From Cohnella xylanilytica (GTDB lineage Bacteria > Bacillota > Bacilli > Paenibacillales > Paenibacillaceae): 64,000 nt of DNA. Of this stretch, positions 1-8,266 are shown piece by piece. Each line of letters opens with the position of its first letter. The stretch's first letter is position 1. The DNA lies in contig NZ_JACJVR010000059.1 in assembly GCF_014212175.1 (NCBI RefSeq), positions 1 through 64,000 on the forward strand, written 5' to 3'. The position numbers and the translations under genes were made by a program. The notes beneath the pieces are model-generated. The model saw only the letters and a list, made by a program, of their open reading frames with translations, did not search any database and was not told the DNA's origin.

Positions 1-128
1 ATCGAGTATCTCGGCCGGAAGAGGGGGGATCGAAGGCGAGTTGTTCTAGAAAATCGAGTATCTCGGCCGGAAGAAGGGGGTACGAAGGCGGGATGTACGA
101 AGAAATCGATGATCTCGCTCTGAAGAGG
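1..128. repeat. imperfect 52-bp tandem repeat (three copies, last one degenerate)
   Basis: The words ATCGAGTATCTCGGCCGGAA at 1 and 53, and a degenerate ATCGATGATCTCGCTCTGAA at 105, repeat with an exact 52-bp period. Copies 1 and 2 continue with AGAAGGGGG-like and CGAAGGCG words. No reading frame is conserved. The array may extend upstream of the window. Its function is unknown. Confidence 0.6.
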
Positions 129-142
129 GCAGTCAGCGCGCC

Positions 143-173
143 AAAAAGGCCAAGCCGGCGAAATCGGCTTGGC
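143..173 (-). terminator. intrinsic terminator of guanine deaminase gene
   Basis: On the minus strand a 9-bp perfect stem (GCCAAGCCG/CGGCTTGGC, positions 149-157 and 165-173) is followed by a T run (plus-strand A run at 143-147). It lies about 30 nt after the guanine deaminase stop codon. Confidence 0.8.
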
Positions 174-201
174 CCGCAATAACGTCATCCCAATCCCGCC
201 G

Positions 202-1569
202 CTACGAGCGGGAGTGGACTTTCTCGCCTTGAACCCAGACTTCGCGGATGTTTTCCGGGCGGCTCAAATACAGGATTTTCTGGAACACGTCATGAAGCGG
301 CTCTTCCTCGCCGAAGATCGGAAGCTTCGCTCCCGGTACGGTCACGTCGACGATCTGCGCGTCCCAGGCGTAGCCTTCGGCCAGCCTGCCAACCGGCAAG
401 CTCAGGCTCTCGCCGCCGCCGGCCGTCGCCAGATAGAACGCCTCGTCGATCGTAAGCCGCGACTCCGGCACGCCGCGCTCCGAAGCGGGCAGCGCCGGAT
501 TGACGCCGTCCTCCAGCATCCTCGACGACATGACGGCTTGGCGGGCGTTGTCGAACAGGCTGGGGGAGAAGCCGCCCGACAGATCGGAGCCGAGGCCGAC
601 TTCCACGCCTCGGTCCAGCCATCGCGCGATCGGAATGACGCTGTTCGCGAAGTACGCGTTCGAGATCGGGCAATGGCCGATCGCCGTCCCCGTGCGGGCG
701 AAGAGGGCCGCGTCGTCTTCGTCCAGGAAGTTGCAGTGGGCCATGACGGACTTGTCCGTCAGCAGGCCGAAGTCGTGCAGGGCGAAGGCGTCGTGCTTGC
801 CGAACCGGTCCTTCACATAGCCGTGCGCCCAATCGCTCTCGCTGCAATGGGATTGGATATGCGTATCGTGCTTGGCCGCCAATTCGCCCAACCCCTTGAG
901 CGCTTCGTCCGTGCAGCTCGGAATGAACCGAGGCGTGACGACGGGGTAGACGCCCTGCTTGGCCGATTCCGCGAGACGCTTGACGGCGAGAATGAACGCT
1001 TCGGTATCCTCGAGCGCGGTCTTCGTATCGGCATCCCGGTAATAGTCGGGGTTCTGCTCGGGATCGTCCATGACGACCTTGCCGATGAGGCCGCGCTGCC
1101 CCTTGGCCGCGCAGATCTCGGCGAGCAGCAGGCTGGATTCCTTGTGGATCGTCGCGAAGTAGAGAGCGGTGGTCGTCCCGTTGGCGAGCAGGGCGCTCAC
1201 CAGATCCTCGTAGACGGTCCGGGCGAAGCCGAGGTCCGCGAAGCGCGCTTCGAGCGGGAACGTGTACGTATTCAGCCAGTCGTACAACGGAATATCGAGA
1301 GCGGTGCCGGACTGGGCCCATTGCGGCGCGTGAACGTGCAGGTCGACGAAGCCCGGGAGCAGGTATTGTCCCGGAGCCAGCCGCCGGAAGCGCCCGCTCG
1401 CCTCCTGCTCGGCGCGAATCCGCTCGTAATCGGCCGCGCCGGGAGCGATGACTCGCTCGATGACTCCGGCGTCGTTCACGCAGAACAGATGATCCCGGAG
1501 AATATCGATCTCCCGACGCGACTTGCTCGTGAAGGCCGTACCTTGGAAAACGCTAGCGTATTTGTCCAT
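202..1569 (-). CDS. guaD: guanine deaminase (amidohydrolase family)
   Basis: Hydrolyses guanine to xanthine plus ammonia in cytosolic purine salvage. The 455-aa protein has the amidohydrolase metal motif PGFVDLHVHAPQ (about residues 72-83), TRFIPSC, the metal/catalytic stretch IQSHCSESDW, HCNFLDEDD, and GLGSDLSGG near the C-terminus. Length and motifs fit guanine deaminases better than chlorohydrolases or cytosine deaminases. The ATG at 1569 is chosen because GGTGAG sits just upstream and the protein begins MDKYASVFQG; the frame stays open to 1800, but the upstream extension has no ribosome site and overlaps the promoter of the divergent ABC-F gene. It appears monocistronic, with its own terminator. 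Confidence 0.9.
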   Translation of the reverse strand: MDKYASVFQGTAFTSKSRREIDILRDHLFCVNDAGVIERVIAPGAADYERIRAEQEASGRFRRLAPGQYLLPGFVDLHVHAPQWAQSGTALDIPLYDWLNTYTFPLEARFADLGFARTVYEDLVSALLANGTTTALYFATIHKESSLLLAEICAAKGQRGLIGKVVMDDPEQNPDYYRDADTKTALEDTEAFILAVKRLAESAKQGVYPVVTPRFIPSCTDEALKGLGELAAKHDTHIQSHCSESDWAHGYVKDRFGKHDAFALHDFGLLTDKSVMAHCNFLDEDDAALFARTGTAIGHCPISNAYFANSVIPIARWLDRGVEVGLGSDLSGGFSPSLFDNARQAVMSSRMLEDGVNPALPASERGVPESRLTIDEAFYLATAGGGESLSLPVGRLAEGYAWDAQIVDVTVPGAKLPIFGEEEPLHDVFQKILYLSRPENIREVWVQGEKVHSRS

Positions 1570-1658
1570 TCGTCTCACCGTGCCGTTTCGTGGGAATAAA
1601 TAATGACTCATTATAGGGAATCCGCGGCGGGAAGTCCACGAGAAGCCTGTCAGGGTTG

Positions 1659-1687
1659 TTGAAATGAACAAAAGGGCATGATATGAT
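1659..1687 (+). promoter_or_regulatory. sigma-A promoter of the ABC-F gene
   Basis: TTGAAA at 1659-1664, a 17-bp spacer, then TATGAT at 1682-1687: near-consensus. The predicted start near 1694 gives a leader of about 250 nt before the ABC-F start codon. Confidence 0.75.
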
Positions 1688-1721
1688 CGTACTAATCTGA
1701 CGATGGGGGTTGAAAAGGATA

Positions 1722-1739
1722 ATGGACATTTCTTGCTAA
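1722..1739 (+). CDS. possible leader peptide MDISC upstream of ABC-F gene
   Basis: Five-codon upstream ORF (MDISC, stop TAA) just after the predicted transcription start. AAAAGGA lies only 2 nt before the ATG, so initiation efficiency is uncertain. Its stop overlaps the ATG of a second upstream ORF (1739-1831) as TAATG, which would allow translational coupling. Short leader peptides ahead of ABC-F resistance genes are a known regulatory arrangement; that this one is translated is inference. Confidence 0.4.
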   Translation: MDISC

Positions 1740-1831
1740 TGCCTAAGGTAGAACAGGATACGCGGAGCCTGGCTTCGCCTGTTTTATTGCGGTTAAGCAA
1801 GAAAGTTACTTATTCTTTTCGACTCGAATAA
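1739..1831 (+). CDS. possible second leader peptide (30 aa) upstream of ABC-F gene
   Basis: ATG at 1739 overlaps the stop of the MDISC upstream ORF. The 30-codon frame (MPKVEQDTRS...SFRLE) crosses the first leader hairpin and all of the 5' arm (1797-1809) of the 13-bp inverted repeat. A ribosome stalled here could block the downstream terminator from forming. There is no independent ribosome binding site, so this is a speculative call. Confidence 0.3.
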   Translation: MPKVEQDTRSLASPVLLRLSKKVTYSFRLE

Positions 1832-1920
1832 CGGAATCCTCCTCTAACCCCTGCGGGTTGGATTCGACGTCTTTATTTGAGCTGCGAGAGAGGTAACTTT
1901 CTTGCGGCTCTTTTAATTTT
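1752..1920 (+). promoter_or_regulatory. attenuator-like structures in ABC-F leader
   Basis: Three nested or consecutive structures are visible. (1) AACAGG 1752-1757 pairs with CCTGTT 1778-1783 and is followed by TTTATT. (2) GAATCC/GGATTC encloses AACCC/GGGTT around 1831-1866. (3) A perfect 13-bp long-range pair, GCAAGAAAGTTAC 1797-1809 with GTAACTTTCTTGC 1893-1905, is followed by GGCTCTTTTAATTTT. Structures 1 and 3 look like terminators. With the upstream ORFs this resembles ribosome-mediated attenuation as known for ABC-F resistance genes. Confidence 0.6.
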
Positions 1921-1941
1921 CTCGAACGGGAGGATTGCTTT

Positions 1942-3420
1942 ATGTCATTAATTAACGTGACGAACCTGACGTTTGCCTACGAGGGCAGCTACGATAACAT
2001 CTTCGAGAACGTCAGCTTCCAGATCGACACCGATTGGAAGTTGGGCTTCACCGGGCGGAACGGAAGAGGGAAGACCACCTTCCTGCGGCTGCTGCTCGGC
2101 GAATTCGAATACAGCGGCAAAATAGCCGCAAGCGTCGACTTCGAATATTTCCCTTACCGCGTGAAGGACAAAGACATCAACACGATCGATGTCATTAACG
2201 ACATTAACTATGACTACGAGTATTGGGAGCTGCTGCGGGAGCTGTCCTTGCTCAAGGTGTCGGAGGACGTGCTGTACCGGCCGTTCGGTACGCTGTCCAA
2301 CGGAGAGCAGACGAAGGTGCTGTTGGCGACGCTGTTCCTGAAAGAAAACAGCTTCCTGCTCATCGACGAACCGACCAACCATCTGGATAGGCAAGCGCGG
2401 CGGCTGGTCAGCGAGTATTTGAAGTCGAAGCGCGGGTTCATTCTCGTGTCCCACGATCGGGCGTTCCTCGACAACTGCATCGATCACGTGCTGTCCATCA
2501 ACAAGACGAATATCGAGATCCAGAAGGGGAACTTCTCCGATTGGCGGGAGAACAAGGAACGGCAGGACCGCTTCGAGCTGGCCGAGAACGAGAAGCTGCG
2601 CAAGGACATCAAGCGCTTGTCGGAGTCCGCGAGGCGCACGAGCGATTGGTCGGACGCCGTCGAGAAGACGAAGAACGGCACGAGGAACGGCGGGCTCCGG
2701 CCCGACAAGGGGTATATCGGCCACAAGGCCGCCAAGATGATGAAGCGGTCCAAATCGCTGGAGAACCGGCAGGAAGCCGCGATCGAGGAGAAGTCCAAGC
2801 TGCTCAAAAACATCGAGAGCGCGGAGAGCTTGAAGATCTCTCAGCTCAACTACCACAAGAGTCTCCTCGCCGAGCTGGAGGACGTCTCGATCTTCTACGG
2901 CGAGAAGAAGGTATGCGAAGGCGTCGCCTTCTCGATCGGGCAAGGGGAGAGGATCGCGCTGCAGGGGCGCAACGGCTCGGGCAAATCGAGCCTGATCAAG
3001 CTCCTCTGCGGGGAGGACATCGCCTACACCGGAACGTTCCGGAAGGGCAGTCAGCTCAAGATCTCCTACGTATCCCAGGATACGTCGCATCTGCAGGGCA
3101 GCTTGACGGAGTATGCCCGCGAGCACGAGATCGACGAGAGCCTGTTCAAAGCGATCCTGCGCAAGCTCGACTTCGCGCGGGTTCAATTCGAGAAGGACAT
3201 CTCGTCCTACAGCGGCGGCCAGAAGAAGAAGGTGCTGATCGCCCGGAGCCTCTGCGAGCGCGCACATCTGCACGTCTGGGACGAACCGCTCAACTTCATC
3301 GACGTGCTCTCCCGGATGCAGATCGAGGAGCTGATTCTCGAGCACTCGCCGACCCTGCTGTTCGTCGAGCACGACAGCGAATTCTGCGACAACATCGCGA
3401 CGAAAATCGTGGAGCTGTAA
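1942..3420 (+). CDS. ABC-F ribosomal protection protein, Lsa-like
   Basis: A soluble ATPase predicted to displace antibiotics (lincosamide/streptogramin A/pleuromutilin type in the Lsa family) from the ribosomal peptidyl transferase centre. The 492 aa match Lsa length (about 500). Two ATP cassettes: Walker A GRNGRGKTT (38-46), signature LSNGEQ (118-123), Walker B LLIDEP (139-144); second Walker A GRNGSGKSS (about 343), signature YSGGQ (about 423), and an atypical VWDEPLNFID (about 446). The linker between them (about 225-275, rich in K/R/S with GLRPDKGYIGHKAAKMMKRS) is typical of Lsa proteins. No transmembrane segments. Start ATG follows GGGAGGA. Regulated by the long leader. The antibiotic spectrum cannot be read from sequence. 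Confidence 0.85.
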   Translation: MSLINVTNLTFAYEGSYDNIFENVSFQIDTDWKLGFTGRNGRGKTTFLRLLLGEFEYSGKIAASVDFEYFPYRVKDKDINTIDVINDINYDYEYWELLRELSLLKVSEDVLYRPFGTLSNGEQTKVLLATLFLKENSFLLIDEPTNHLDRQARRLVSEYLKSKRGFILVSHDRAFLDNCIDHVLSINKTNIEIQKGNFSDWRENKERQDRFELAENEKLRKDIKRLSESARRTSDWSDAVEKTKNGTRNGGLRPDKGYIGHKAAKMMKRSKSLENRQEAAIEEKSKLLKNIESAESLKISQLNYHKSLLAELEDVSIFYGEKKVCEGVAFSIGQGERIALQGRNGSGKSSLIKLLCGEDIAYTGTFRKGSQLKISYVSQDTSHLQGSLTEYAREHEIDESLFKAILRKLDFARVQFEKDISSYSGGQKKKVLIARSLCERAHLHVWDEPLNFIDVLSRMQIEELILEHSPTLLFVEHDSEFCDNIATKIVEL

Positions 3421-3504
3421 TCGTTAACGGCATTAACGAATAGGAGGGCGGGCGAAAGGCAACCGTAATCGGGATCACTTCAATTTTCCGGAAGGAGATT
3501 CACG

Positions 3505-4083
3505 ATGCCCCTCGGTTCCCACGAAGCCCACGAGCTTAACGAGCTGCTGATGAGCTGCACGAACAGCATTCAGTCGATGGCGCTGTTCCTGGAACAAGCT
3601 CAAGATCCGGAGCTTCGCGACATGATCGCCCGCCACTATTCGGTGCACGTACAGGACTACAACATGAAGGTAGAATTCGCCCGACAATCCATCTCCCGCG
3701 ACCAGCTGAACGTTCCTTCGCTGACGATGACGGCGACGATGCCGCTCCCTTCGTCGCAAGCGTTCGTTCAGCCGGTTCAGCCCCAGGTGAAGCTCGCGAG
3801 ATTGGACGACCGCGCCATCGCGACCTCGTACCTGCTCACCCTGAAGCGGTCGGGCAGGGAATACGCCTGGTCGGCGTTCGAAACTTCCACTCCCCAACTG
3901 CGCGTGTTCCTCGAGGACGCGTTCCGCATGTGCTCGCACCAGTCGTTCGAGGTGTGGCAGTACATGGCTCGCAGAGGCTGGTACGGAGTCAGCTACGCGA
4001 CGCAAGGCGAGATGCAGACGATGCAGAGCATGTACAAGGAAGTGCCGTACCAGCAGCCGATGAACGCCTATCCTTCGCAATAA
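3505..4083 (+). CDS. CotF-like spore coat protein (two-domain)
   Basis: 192-aa protein with two helical, ferritin-like halves characteristic of the CotF/PF07875 spore coat family: an N-terminal half (about 1-60, LNELLMSCTNSIQSMALFLEQAQDPELRDM) and a C-terminal half (about 100-170, ATSYLLTLKRSGREYAW...CSHQSFEVWQYMARRGWY), joined by a Pro/Gln-rich linker. The tail is Gln/Tyr/Pro-rich, as in many coat proteins. Predicted to be deposited on the spore during sporulation. Ribosome site AAGGAGAT is well placed. Monocistronic with a strong terminator. The role of CotF-family proteins in this genus is not established. Confidence 0.75.
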   Translation: MPLGSHEAHELNELLMSCTNSIQSMALFLEQAQDPELRDMIARHYSVHVQDYNMKVEFARQSISRDQLNVPSLTMTATMPLPSSQAFVQPVQPQVKLARLDDRAIATSYLLTLKRSGREYAWSAFETSTPQLRVFLEDAFRMCSHQSFEVWQYMARRGWYGVSYATQGEMQTMQSMYKEVPYQQPMNAYPSQ

Positions 4084-4126
4084 TTCCGGAGCGAAGCCGT
4101 TGGCAAAATATAATGGGAGAGCAGGC

Positions 4127-4160
4127 AGACTGTCGGAATATCCGGCAGTCTTTCTTTTTG
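4127..4160 (+). terminator. intrinsic terminator after cotF-like gene
   Basis: 11-bp perfect stem AGACTGTCGGA (4127-4137)/TCCGGCAGTCT (4141-4151) with 3-nt loop, followed by TTCTTTTTGCTTTTTT. Confidence 0.9.
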
Positions 4161-4226
4161 CTTTTTTCGCAGCCATGGTTGCGGATCTCCCTAGATTCGC
4201 TGCTCGGCTAAAGGCGTCATTGGACA

Positions 4227-4271
4227 GGCTCCCTTTCCTGCAGCAGGTTTGATCTGCCGAAAAGGGAGCCT
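4227..4271. repeat. 11-bp inverted repeat downstream of FAD oxidoreductase
   Basis: AGGCTCCCTTT (4227-4237) and AAAGGGAGCCT (4261-4271) form a perfect 11-bp stem with a 23-nt loop, 11 nt beyond the stop of the minus-strand gene. There is no T run on either side, so it may be an mRNA 3'-end hairpin rather than a classical terminator. Confidence 0.5.
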
Positions 4272-4281
4272 GGCACGCTAG

Positions 4282-6531
4282 CTAGCCGTAGACGCGAACT
4301 TCCACGATCTCGGCGCGAGGGCAGCCGTTCGTCGCCTCGACGACGATGCGCAGACGCTTCGTCTCGATCCGCGCGTCCAAGACATGAACGAGCTTGCGCT
4401 TGCGATTGTCCCGGCGCTCGGCCACGGTCGTCCATCCGCCGTCCTGCCAGGCCTCGACGCGGTAATCCTTGACGAGCTCCGGAATCGCTTCGAACGGCGT
4501 CCGGTGGTGGTGAAGATTGATCAGGTCCTCGTTGACGTCGTCGTTAAACGTCACGTGGACGGAACCGACCGGGACCGGCTCCGGCCAGATCAATTCCAGC
4601 CATTGCGGCGCCGCGGCCGGGTCGGCCTCCGACGCCCACAGATGCGGCCCGCCGTACGGGCGATGGTAGCCGTCCGTCGCCTTCGACGGCAGGAAGGCGT
4701 CCGTCTCGCCGGCGAGCCGGAAACAGACGGTCTTCCGCTCGAACGGATGAGCGCGCCAGCGGACGAGCGGCTGATCGACCCGCTTCTCCTCGAGCGAAGC
4801 GGGAACCGAAGGTTCGCCGCCGTCCTTGAACGTCAGGACGCCCGTGAGCGGACGATGGGACAGATGGACGGACAGGCGGTCGTTCGCTTTGACGACGATA
4901 AACGCGTTCTGCGCATCGTCCGGGGTCCAGACGAGCGGGAGCGCGATCCACTGGCGCAGACCTCCTTGCACGAACGCGCTTGCGGAGTGGACCAGCCGGG
5001 CGGGGACATAGTTTTCCATACGTCCGGTGCTCCACGCCTCGACTTGCAGCTCGGCATCCTCCGCCGCGTCGACGAGCAGCTCGACGCCGTCCAGCTTCGG
5101 GTCGACCGGGACGATGAAGCCGATGTTCGAAGATAGCGGATAGACCTCGTCGGACGACTCGGCGGCGAGTCGGCGAAGCGTGCCGGAGGCGGAGACGCTC
5201 GCGCGGCGCGCCTGGTCGTCGGGGTCGTCGCCGCGGATGCCGATGATCGACGCGTCCTGGCGCAGCAGCGTCTGCTGCAGCTCCCGGAGATGCTCGCGAT
5301 GCAGCTCGCGCGGCGTCACGCCCTTGATCGCGCAGAGCGCCGCGCCCGTGCCGGCCGCTTCGCCCATGACGGCGCAGGTCGCCATGACCCGGGTCGTCCC
5401 GAAGGCGACGTGGGTGGCGCTAATATCCCGGCCGGCCATGAGCAGGTTGTTGACGTTGACCGAGTAGAGGGACCGGAACGGGATGTGGTAGACGCCGTCC
5501 GAGTACAGATGCTTCGAGCCGCTCTCCGTCGCGTAGACGCCTTGCGGCGGATGAAGGTCGATCGACCAGCCGCCGAAGGCGACGCGGTCGTCGAAGGGCC
5601 GCTGCTCCAGAATGTCGTTCTGGTTCAGCACGTAATCCCCGACGAAGCGGCGGTATTCCCGCTTGCCGGGAATCGAGCCGACCCACTCGAGCGTCATGCG
5701 GTCCGCGTCGAATTTGCCGGAGTTTTTGATATAATCCCAAATTCCGTAGATGACCGCCCACAGCTCGTCGCGGATGCGCTCGTTGTCGTGGACGGTGTCG
5801 AGCTCGCCGCCCCATTCGATCCACCAGTAGGCGCACCCGTTGTCGCCGCTGCGGATGATCCGGCGCTCCGGAATCGTCGTCTTCGCGACGTCGATCGCGA
5901 AGGAGGGAGGAACGAACCGGACGGGCCGGCCCGCGTCCTTCGTATAGAACAGCAGCGTGCTGCCGAGCGTGATGTCGTCGGGCACCTCCGGCGCCCAGCT
6001 CTCGCCGAATTCGGAACGCGCCTCGCGTCCGATCCGGTGCTTCGCCCCGGCGAGGAAGCCGATCAAGCCGTCTCCGGTGCAGTCGAGATAGATGAGGCTC
6101 TCGAACCGGATTCGCCTCTCCGAGCCCATCATCCATCCCGTCGCCGATCGGATCGTGCGGTCTTGTTCGTCTCCGTCGGCCTCCGCTTCGTGAACGTCGG
6201 TGTTCAGGAACAATCGGATGTTCGGCTCCGCCCGCACCGCTTCGAGCAGCGTCAGATCCCACAGGTACGGGTTGCCGTCGATGTTGCGGAATTGATTCTC
6301 CAGGAACAGCTCGCCCATGATGCCGGTCTCCCGGGCGTATCGCTGCGTGCCGTGCGCCGTCGCGCCGCACACCCAGACCCGGACTTCGCTGCTGGAGTTC
6401 CCCCCGAGCACGGGGCGGTTCTGCACCAGGGCCACTGTCCGCCCGAGCCGGGCCGCCGCGATCGCGGCGCAGACGCCCGCGAGTCCGCCTCCGACGACGG
6501 TCAAATCCGTTTGCACGATTTCCTGCCTCAT
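4282..6531 (-). CDS. FAD-dependent oxidoreductase with C-terminal F5/8-like domain
   Basis: 749-aa protein. The N-terminal Rossmann FAD motif VVGGGLAGVCAA (about 12-23), GGNSSSEVRVW and later LLMAGRDISATHVAFGTTRVMATC fit the FAD_oxidored (PF12831) family; substrate unknown. The C-terminal 150 residues (WPEPVPVGSVHVTFN...YRVEAWQDGGWTTVAERRDN...LRIVVEATNG) resemble a discoidin/F5/8-type beta-sandwich, often used for carbohydrate binding. No signal peptide is visible. The ATG at 6531 is preferred (GAGGTG 7 nt upstream) over an open extension to 6600. The divergent AraC gene at 6657 is the likely regulator. Related proteins often sit in carbohydrate-use loci, so a sugar-related substrate is a guess. 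Confidence 0.75.
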   Translation of the reverse strand: MRQEIVQTDLTVVGGGLAGVCAAIAAARLGRTVALVQNRPVLGGNSSSEVRVWVCGATAHGTQRYARETGIMGELFLENQFRNIDGNPYLWDLTLLEAVRAEPNIRLFLNTDVHEAEADGDEQDRTIRSATGWMMGSERRIRFESLIYLDCTGDGLIGFLAGAKHRIGREARSEFGESWAPEVPDDITLGSTLLFYTKDAGRPVRFVPPSFAIDVAKTTIPERRIIRSGDNGCAYWWIEWGGELDTVHDNERIRDELWAVIYGIWDYIKNSGKFDADRMTLEWVGSIPGKREYRRFVGDYVLNQNDILEQRPFDDRVAFGGWSIDLHPPQGVYATESGSKHLYSDGVYHIPFRSLYSVNVNNLLMAGRDISATHVAFGTTRVMATCAVMGEAAGTGAALCAIKGVTPRELHREHLRELQQTLLRQDASIIGIRGDDPDDQARRASVSASGTLRRLAAESSDEVYPLSSNIGFIVPVDPKLDGVELLVDAAEDAELQVEAWSTGRMENYVPARLVHSASAFVQGGLRQWIALPLVWTPDDAQNAFIVVKANDRLSVHLSHRPLTGVLTFKDGGEPSVPASLEEKRVDQPLVRWRAHPFERKTVCFRLAGETDAFLPSKATDGYHRPYGGPHLWASEADPAAAPQWLELIWPEPVPVGSVHVTFNDDVNEDLINLHHHRTPFEAIPELVKDYRVEAWQDGGWTTVAERRDNRKRKLVHVLDARIETKRLRIVVEATNGCPRAEIVEVRVYG

Positions 6532-6656
6532 TTTTCGACACCTCGTTTGAACAATAATATCTTTGATTTCATCATAAGATATCGTAATATCGAAGAACAT
6601 GCACCTCGTTTCATGAATTCATATCCAACATTTCATCTCGCCAAGGAGGAAGCGCC

Positions 6657-7475
6657 ATGCTCGGAGATTCGGAGGCGAGACTGGAATCCCACGTCTACTG
6701 GCATCGCAAGGAGCGATTCGCCTTGGATCGCGACCTGTATGCGAGCTGGACGATGTTCGCGGTCGAGACGGGGAGGTTCCGCTACAAGATCGGCCGCTCC
6801 GAAGGAGAGGCGGGTCCGGGAGAGCTCGTCTTATGCCCGCCGGGGACTTGGTTCCATCGAGAGACATTGGCTCCTTTGTCGTTCCATTTTTTCAAGTTCC
6901 GGACGGAAGAAGAGGAGGGAGCGGCTTCCGAGACCGACGAGGATAAGGCGGATGCCGATGGCAACGGGGAAGAGCGGGCCGGCAAATTCTCGCCCTCCGA
7001 TAAGGAGCGCCTGGCGTCGACTTACCGCTACTTGCGCAGGCTGGGGGCCGAATCGGACGCGACCGGCATGCGGCTTAAGCAGCACCTGCTCAACGATCTG
7101 CTCCGGATGCTCGAGCTGGATCGCGCCCAATCGACGCAATCGCAGGATACCGACGACGAGCTGATGCGGGAGGCGAAGCGCCTCTTGATCGAGGCCGGCT
7201 TGGAGCCGTTCCCCATGTCCCTCGCGGCCAAGCGATTGGGCTTGACTCCGGTGCAGCTGACGCGGAGATTCCGCGCCGCGTTCGGGACGACCCCGTCCTC
7301 CTTCGTCACGGAGCGACGCCTGTCTCAGGCATGCCGGCTGCTGGAGGAGACGGACCTCGGGCTGGACGAGATCGCCCGGCAATGCGGCTACGAGAACGGC
7401 TTCTATCTAAGCCGCGTGTTCCTGAAGAACCGGGGGGTTCGCCCGTCCGTATATCGCCGGACGCACCGGGTCTAA
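6657..7475 (+). CDS. AraC family transcriptional regulator
   Basis: 272 aa. The N-terminal cupin-like sensing region (about 1-90, with GPGELVLCPPGTWFHRE typical of AraC ligand-binding cupins) is followed by an acidic linker (about 83-110, rich in E/D) and a C-terminal two-helix-turn-helix DNA-binding domain (about 175-272; LAAKRLGLTPVQLTRRFRAAFG and DEIARQCGYENGFYLSRVFLKNRGVRPSVYR). AAGGAGG precedes the ATG. It is divergent from the FAD oxidoreductase gene with about 125 bp between start codons, so it probably controls that gene in response to a sugar-like ligand (inference). Confidence 0.85.
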   Translation: MLGDSEARLESHVYWHRKERFALDRDLYASWTMFAVETGRFRYKIGRSEGEAGPGELVLCPPGTWFHRETLAPLSFHFFKFRTEEEEGAASETDEDKADADGNGEERAGKFSPSDKERLASTYRYLRRLGAESDATGMRLKQHLLNDLLRMLELDRAQSTQSQDTDDELMREAKRLLIEAGLEPFPMSLAAKRLGLTPVQLTRRFRAAFGTTPSSFVTERRLSQACRLLEETDLGLDEIARQCGYENGFYLSRVFLKNRGVRPSVYRRTHRV

Positions 7476-7593
7476 CGCGGGAGCCTTCCGGCCCGTTCTC
7501 CGAATCCGCCATGCTCCCGGCCAGGTCGAATAAGTTCCCATCGCGGGGACAAGATAACGAAGCTTATACCGAGGAGATAAAAAGGAGACTGCC

Positions 7594-7845
7594 ATGCTTG
7601 CGCAAAAGCCGACGTTAGCCGCTCACGAGTCTCTGGAAATCCACGAGGCGATCAACTTCAAAACGCTGTGCTTGGCCAAGTCCAAGCTGATGCAGGGGCT
7701 TGTTTTCGACCAGGAGCTGAAGGACTTGATGCAGAAGGACGTGCGGCAGTACATGCAAGCGATCGCCGACCTGCAAGCGTTGTACGGCAAAGCCGAGTTC
7801 GAAGCGCCCGTGCCGGAATTCCGGCCGACTCCCATCCTGAATTGA
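7594..7845 (+). CDS. small CotF-like spore coat protein (N-half type)
   Basis: 83 aa. [40 protein letters not shown] matches the N-terminal helical half of CotF-family proteins. First gene of a five-gene set (7594-9932) arranged as small CotF-like, CotF-like, alcohol dehydrogenase, small CotF-like, CotF-like. As I recall, this is the order of B. subtilis yraG-yraF-adhB-yraE-yraD, a sporulation-expressed cluster. AAAAGGAGA precedes the start. Probably forms a complex with the next gene's product, since each supplies one half of a full CotF fold (inference). Confidence 0.7.
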   Translation: MLAQKPTLAAHESLEIHEAINFKTLCLAKSKLMQGLVFDQELKDLMQKDVRQYMQAIADLQALYGKAEFEAPVPEFRPTPILN

Positions 7846-7855
7846 GGCGAGGACG

Positions 7856-8266
7856 ATGACAATACGGCAAGAGGATCCCGTCAAGATGGATGCGCTCGAC
7901 CCCGCCAACGGACTGAACATGCCCGAGATGGCGGATATGACGTTCGCCGCCGACTTCCTGATTCGCGTCAAGGAAGGGGTTCGCAGCACGGCCGCGGCGC
8001 TGACCGAAGCGGCATCGCCGGACGTTCGGGCCCTTCTGCGCGCGCAGCTTCATCAAGGGCTGGCGCTGCATCAGGAGCTGACGGAGCTCATGATGCGCAA
8101 GAAGTGGTTCCATCCTTACGAGCTGTCCGAACAATATCAGCTGGACCGGCTCTCGGCGGACCATACGGTAGCGATCGCGAAGCAGAAGCTGTTCCCGGAC
8201 GACACGAGACGCCAAGGCTTGTTCGATCGAACGCCGGACGAAGGCTTGGAGGGCTCCCGGGCATGA
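7856..8266 (+). CDS. CotF-like spore coat protein (C-half type)
   Basis: 136 aa. The central part ([62 protein letters not shown]) matches the C-terminal half of CotF proteins, with the characteristic KKWFHPYE ending. It is separated from the preceding half-protein by 10 bp and overlaps the dehydrogenase start (ATGA), so the genes are translationally coupled. Similar to B. subtilis YraF by position and type. The charged C-terminal extension (about 105-136) has no evident motif. Confidence 0.7.
   Translation: MTIRQEDPVKMDALDPANGLNMPEMADMTFAADFLIRVKEGVRSTAAALTEAASPDVRALLRAQLHQGLALHQELTELMMRKKWFHPYELSEQYQLDRLSADHTVAIAKQKLFPDDTRRQGLFDRTPDEGLEGSRA

Noticed and set aside
169..1599. Plus-strand open frame opposite guanine deaminase
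   Set aside because: Shadow frame: no ribosome binding site, no recognisable motif, and the minus-strand gene carries all catalytic motifs.
5290..7164. Plus-strand open frame of about 624 codons antisense to the FAD oxidoreductase
   Set aside because: Arg/Ala/Val-rich shadow translation without domains; it runs through the divergent promoter and into the AraC gene in the wrong frame.
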